Shown piece after piece: positions 23,817 through 25,466 of a stretch of DNA of 25,466 bases; the first letter of the stretch is position 1; each line of letters opens with the position of its first letter. Under the pieces are notes generated by a model. It was not told the origin of the DNA and did no database searches. It saw only the letters and a program-made list of their open reading frames with translations. Source of the DNA: an uncultured Eubacterium sp. (GTDB lineage Bacteria; Bacillota; Clostridia; Peptostreptococcales; Anaerovoracaceae); contig CALCKF010000092.1 in NCBI GenBank assembly GCA_937966095.1, forward strand, positions 1 to 25,466, read 5' to 3'. The translations under genes were made by a program, and so were the position numbers.

Positions 23817-25466
23817 CTATTTATTTTCCTGCTCCGCCTGGTGCTCTGCGATGATTTTCTGAGCTATCTGAGCAGGGACTTCCTCATATCTCTCAAATTC
23901 CATAGAGAAACTTCCTCTTGCCTGAGTCATGGATCTCAAAACTATGGCATAATCAAACAGCTCTGCCTGAGGAGCTTCAGCGATAAGCTTCTGTCCACCG
24001 CCTGCAAGAGGTTCCATACCTAGTATCTTACCCCTCCTCTTGTTCATATCTCCCATAACATCGCCCATATAATCATCAGGGACTACGATCTCCAGCTTCA
24101 TAACAGGCTCAAGCAGACACGGCTTTGCTTCCGCTATACCTTTCTTGAACGCCAGTGATGCTGCGATCTTGAATGCCATTTCATTGGAATCCACATCATG
24201 ATATGAACCGTCATAGAGAACCGCCTTGATATTGACTACCTTGCAGCCTGCGAGAGGTCCCTTTTCCATAGATTCTCTCAGGCCCTTCTCAACAGCCGGA
24301 ACATAATTCTTAGGTATCGCTCCTCCGAACAGCTCTTCGGAAAATTCAAATTCCTCCTGAGACGGTGAAAATCTTATATGCACATCTCCATACTGTCCGG
24401 CACCGCCTGACTGCTTCTTATGTTTACCCTGAACATCCGAAGTTCCCTTGATCGTCTCTCTGTATGCTATCTTCTGAGGTACCGTTACCACATCAACTCC
24501 GAATTTATCCTTTAATTTGGAAGTTATTATATTGAGCTGGATCTCTCCCTGCCCTCCCAGCAGAGTCTGATGCGTCTCGACATTTCTTTCAAGTACAAAG
24601 GAAGGATCTTCTTCCATCAATTTATGAAGTCCTGTACCGACTTTCTCATCATCACCTTTTTTAGCAGGTTCTACAGCCAGATAAAGTGATGGCGCCGGGA
24701 ATTTCACAGGAGGGAATTTTATTATATTTGATTTTTCACAAAGTGTATCGCCTGTCTTTGTAAACTGCAGCTTGGCTATTGCCACTATATCTCCCGCTTC
24801 TACAGCAGGCGCATCTTCCTGGGTCTTTCCTCTCATAAAGAACATGGCCCCCAGTTTTTCAGCTTTTTCAGCTCTTGCATTATATATTTCCTGACCTGCC
24901 TTAAGTGTTCCTGAAATCACCTTTGCAAGGGATATCTTGCCCAGGAACGGATCAGCTATAGTCTTGAATACAAATGCAGCAGGTTTTCCTGCAGGATCTA
25001 CCTTTACCTTTATATCTTCGTCAACACCGTTCTTGGCATCGTAATCCTCATGATCAGTAGCCTTAGGAACGAGATCTATAAACTTTTCAAGAGCTTCCTT
25101 TATGCCTTCTCCCGTGACAGACGAGCAGGCAAGCACCGGAACTATGTCTCCCGCACCTATACCGTGAGAAAGGCCTCTGTTGAATTCCTCATCGGTGAAT
25201 TCTTCTCCTGAGAAGAATTTTTCCATAAGCTCCTCATCTGTTTCTGCAATAGCTTCTGTAAGGGCATCTTTATCATCAAGCGTCACCACCGACGTTCCGA
25301 ACTTGTCCTTAAGTTCGGCTATTGTATTATCTACATCAACATTTTCCTTATCGGTCTTACTGATCAGGAAAAACTTAGGGATGCCGAACTCCTTGCATGA
25401 ATTCCACGCTTTTTCCGTACCAACCTGTATACCTGATGAAGCATCTACTAATATAGCTGCGGCTTC
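23817..25466 (-). CDS. Elongation factor G-type GTPase (5' end cut by window edge)
   Basis: The frame is open from the last base of the window, so the methionine-like codon near 25289 is internal and 549 residues are seen. Present are the end of the G domain (including ILVDASSG and the G4 position), domain II (GKISLAKVISGTLKAG), domain III (LHKLMEEDPSF, GQGEIQLNI), domain IV with KHKKQSGGAGQYGDV and the DGSYHDVDSNEMAF loop, and domain V ending in the MTQARGSFSMEFERYEEVP pattern. The G4 motif reads SKTD where EF-G normally has NKMD. Divergence and that change suggest the second EF-G group (EF-G2/FusA2-like) rather than the main translocase. The role is unproven. Confidence 0.9.
   Translation of the reverse strand, partial: EAAAILVDASSGIQVGTEKAWNSCKEFGIPKFFLISKTDKENVDVDNTIAELKDKFGTSVVTLDDKDALTEAIAETDEELMEKFFSGEEFTDEEFNRGLSHGIGAGDIVPVLACSSVTGEGIKEALEKFIDLVPKATDHEDYDAKNGVDEDIKVKVDPAGKPAAFVFKTIADPFLGKISLAKVISGTLKAGQEIYNARAEKAEKLGAMFFMRGKTQEDAPAVEAGDIVAIAKLQFTKTGDTLCEKSNIIKFPPVKFPAPSLYLAVEPAKKGDDEKVGTGLHKLMEEDPSFVLERNVETHQTLLGGQGEIQLNIITSKLKDKFGVDVVTVPQKIAYRETIKGTSDVQGKHKKQSGGAGQYGDVHIRFSPSQEEFEFSEELFGGAIPKNYVPAVEKGLRESMEKGPLAGCKVVNIKAVLYDGSYHDVDSNEMAFKIAASLAFKKGIAEAKPCLLEPVMKLEIVVPDDYMGDVMGDMNKRRGKILGMEPLAGGGQKLIAEAPQAELFDYAIVLRSMTQARGSFSMEFERYEEVPAQIAQKIIAEHQAEQENK

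Noticed and set aside
1..25466. Search by eye for mobile elements, CRISPR arrays, tRNA and rRNA genes
   Set aside because: No transposase or integrase motif, no regularly spaced repeats, and no tRNA or rRNA signature was seen; a tool-based scan could still find a degenerate case.

Overview
The window looks like chromosomal DNA from a low-to-middle-GC anaerobic Firmicute of the class Clostridia. Supporting signs are strong AGGAGG-type ribosome binding sites, extended -10 promoters (TGnTATAAT), a T-box leader, a PcrA-type helicase, a YacL-type PIN/TRAM protein, an OmpR/HK pair and a fused IspDF. No phage, insertion sequence, CRISPR, rRNA or tRNA was seen. Most of it is housekeeping sequence. 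Both ends are cut inside genes: ligA at the left and an EF-G-type GTPase at the right.

Layout. (1) 1-3.7 kb, minus strand: a site-2 protease-like membrane protein, pcrA and ligA, run from a promoter at about 3.69 kb. (2) 3.75-6.9 kb, minus strand: a three-gene ABC importer (substrate-binding lipoprotein, permease, ATPase) behind a T-box riboswitch with a readable TGG (Trp) specifier, so probably a tryptophan uptake system. (3) 6.9-13.05 kb, minus strand: a tightly packed run yacL-type PIN/TRAM gene, ispDF, proS, two half-size chromate-family transporters, a NUDIX hydrolase and a cyclophilin. (4) 13.2-16.3 kb, plus strand: response regulator, sensor kinase and a PHP-family phosphoesterase in overlapping frames, closed by a perfect 17-bp-stem bidirectional terminator. 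(5) 16.36-22.3 kb: an accessory-looking divergent locus. Leftward are an AraC-family regulator, a glycerol-kinase-like FGGY kinase and a PhnW-like class V aminotransferase. Rightward are a small three-helix membrane protein, an APC-family permease and an unlisted 44-residue single-helix protein, ending in a 19-bp-stem terminator. (6) 22.3-25.5 kb, minus strand: radA and the C-terminal four fifths of an EF-G-type factor.

The part most worth a second look is region 5. A regulator, a transporter flanked by two tiny membrane proteins, a kinase lacking one of the glycerol-contacting residues of GlpK, and an amine-handling PLP enzyme share one regulatory gap that holds a near-perfect 24-bp palindrome. 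This has the shape of a small uptake and catabolism cassette for an unknown amino or hydroxyl compound. Other points are a six-codon reading frame abutting the start of the Trp importer, a terminator whose loop is the stop codon of the preceding gene, and altered conserved residues in LigA, RadA and the EF-G-like GTPase.
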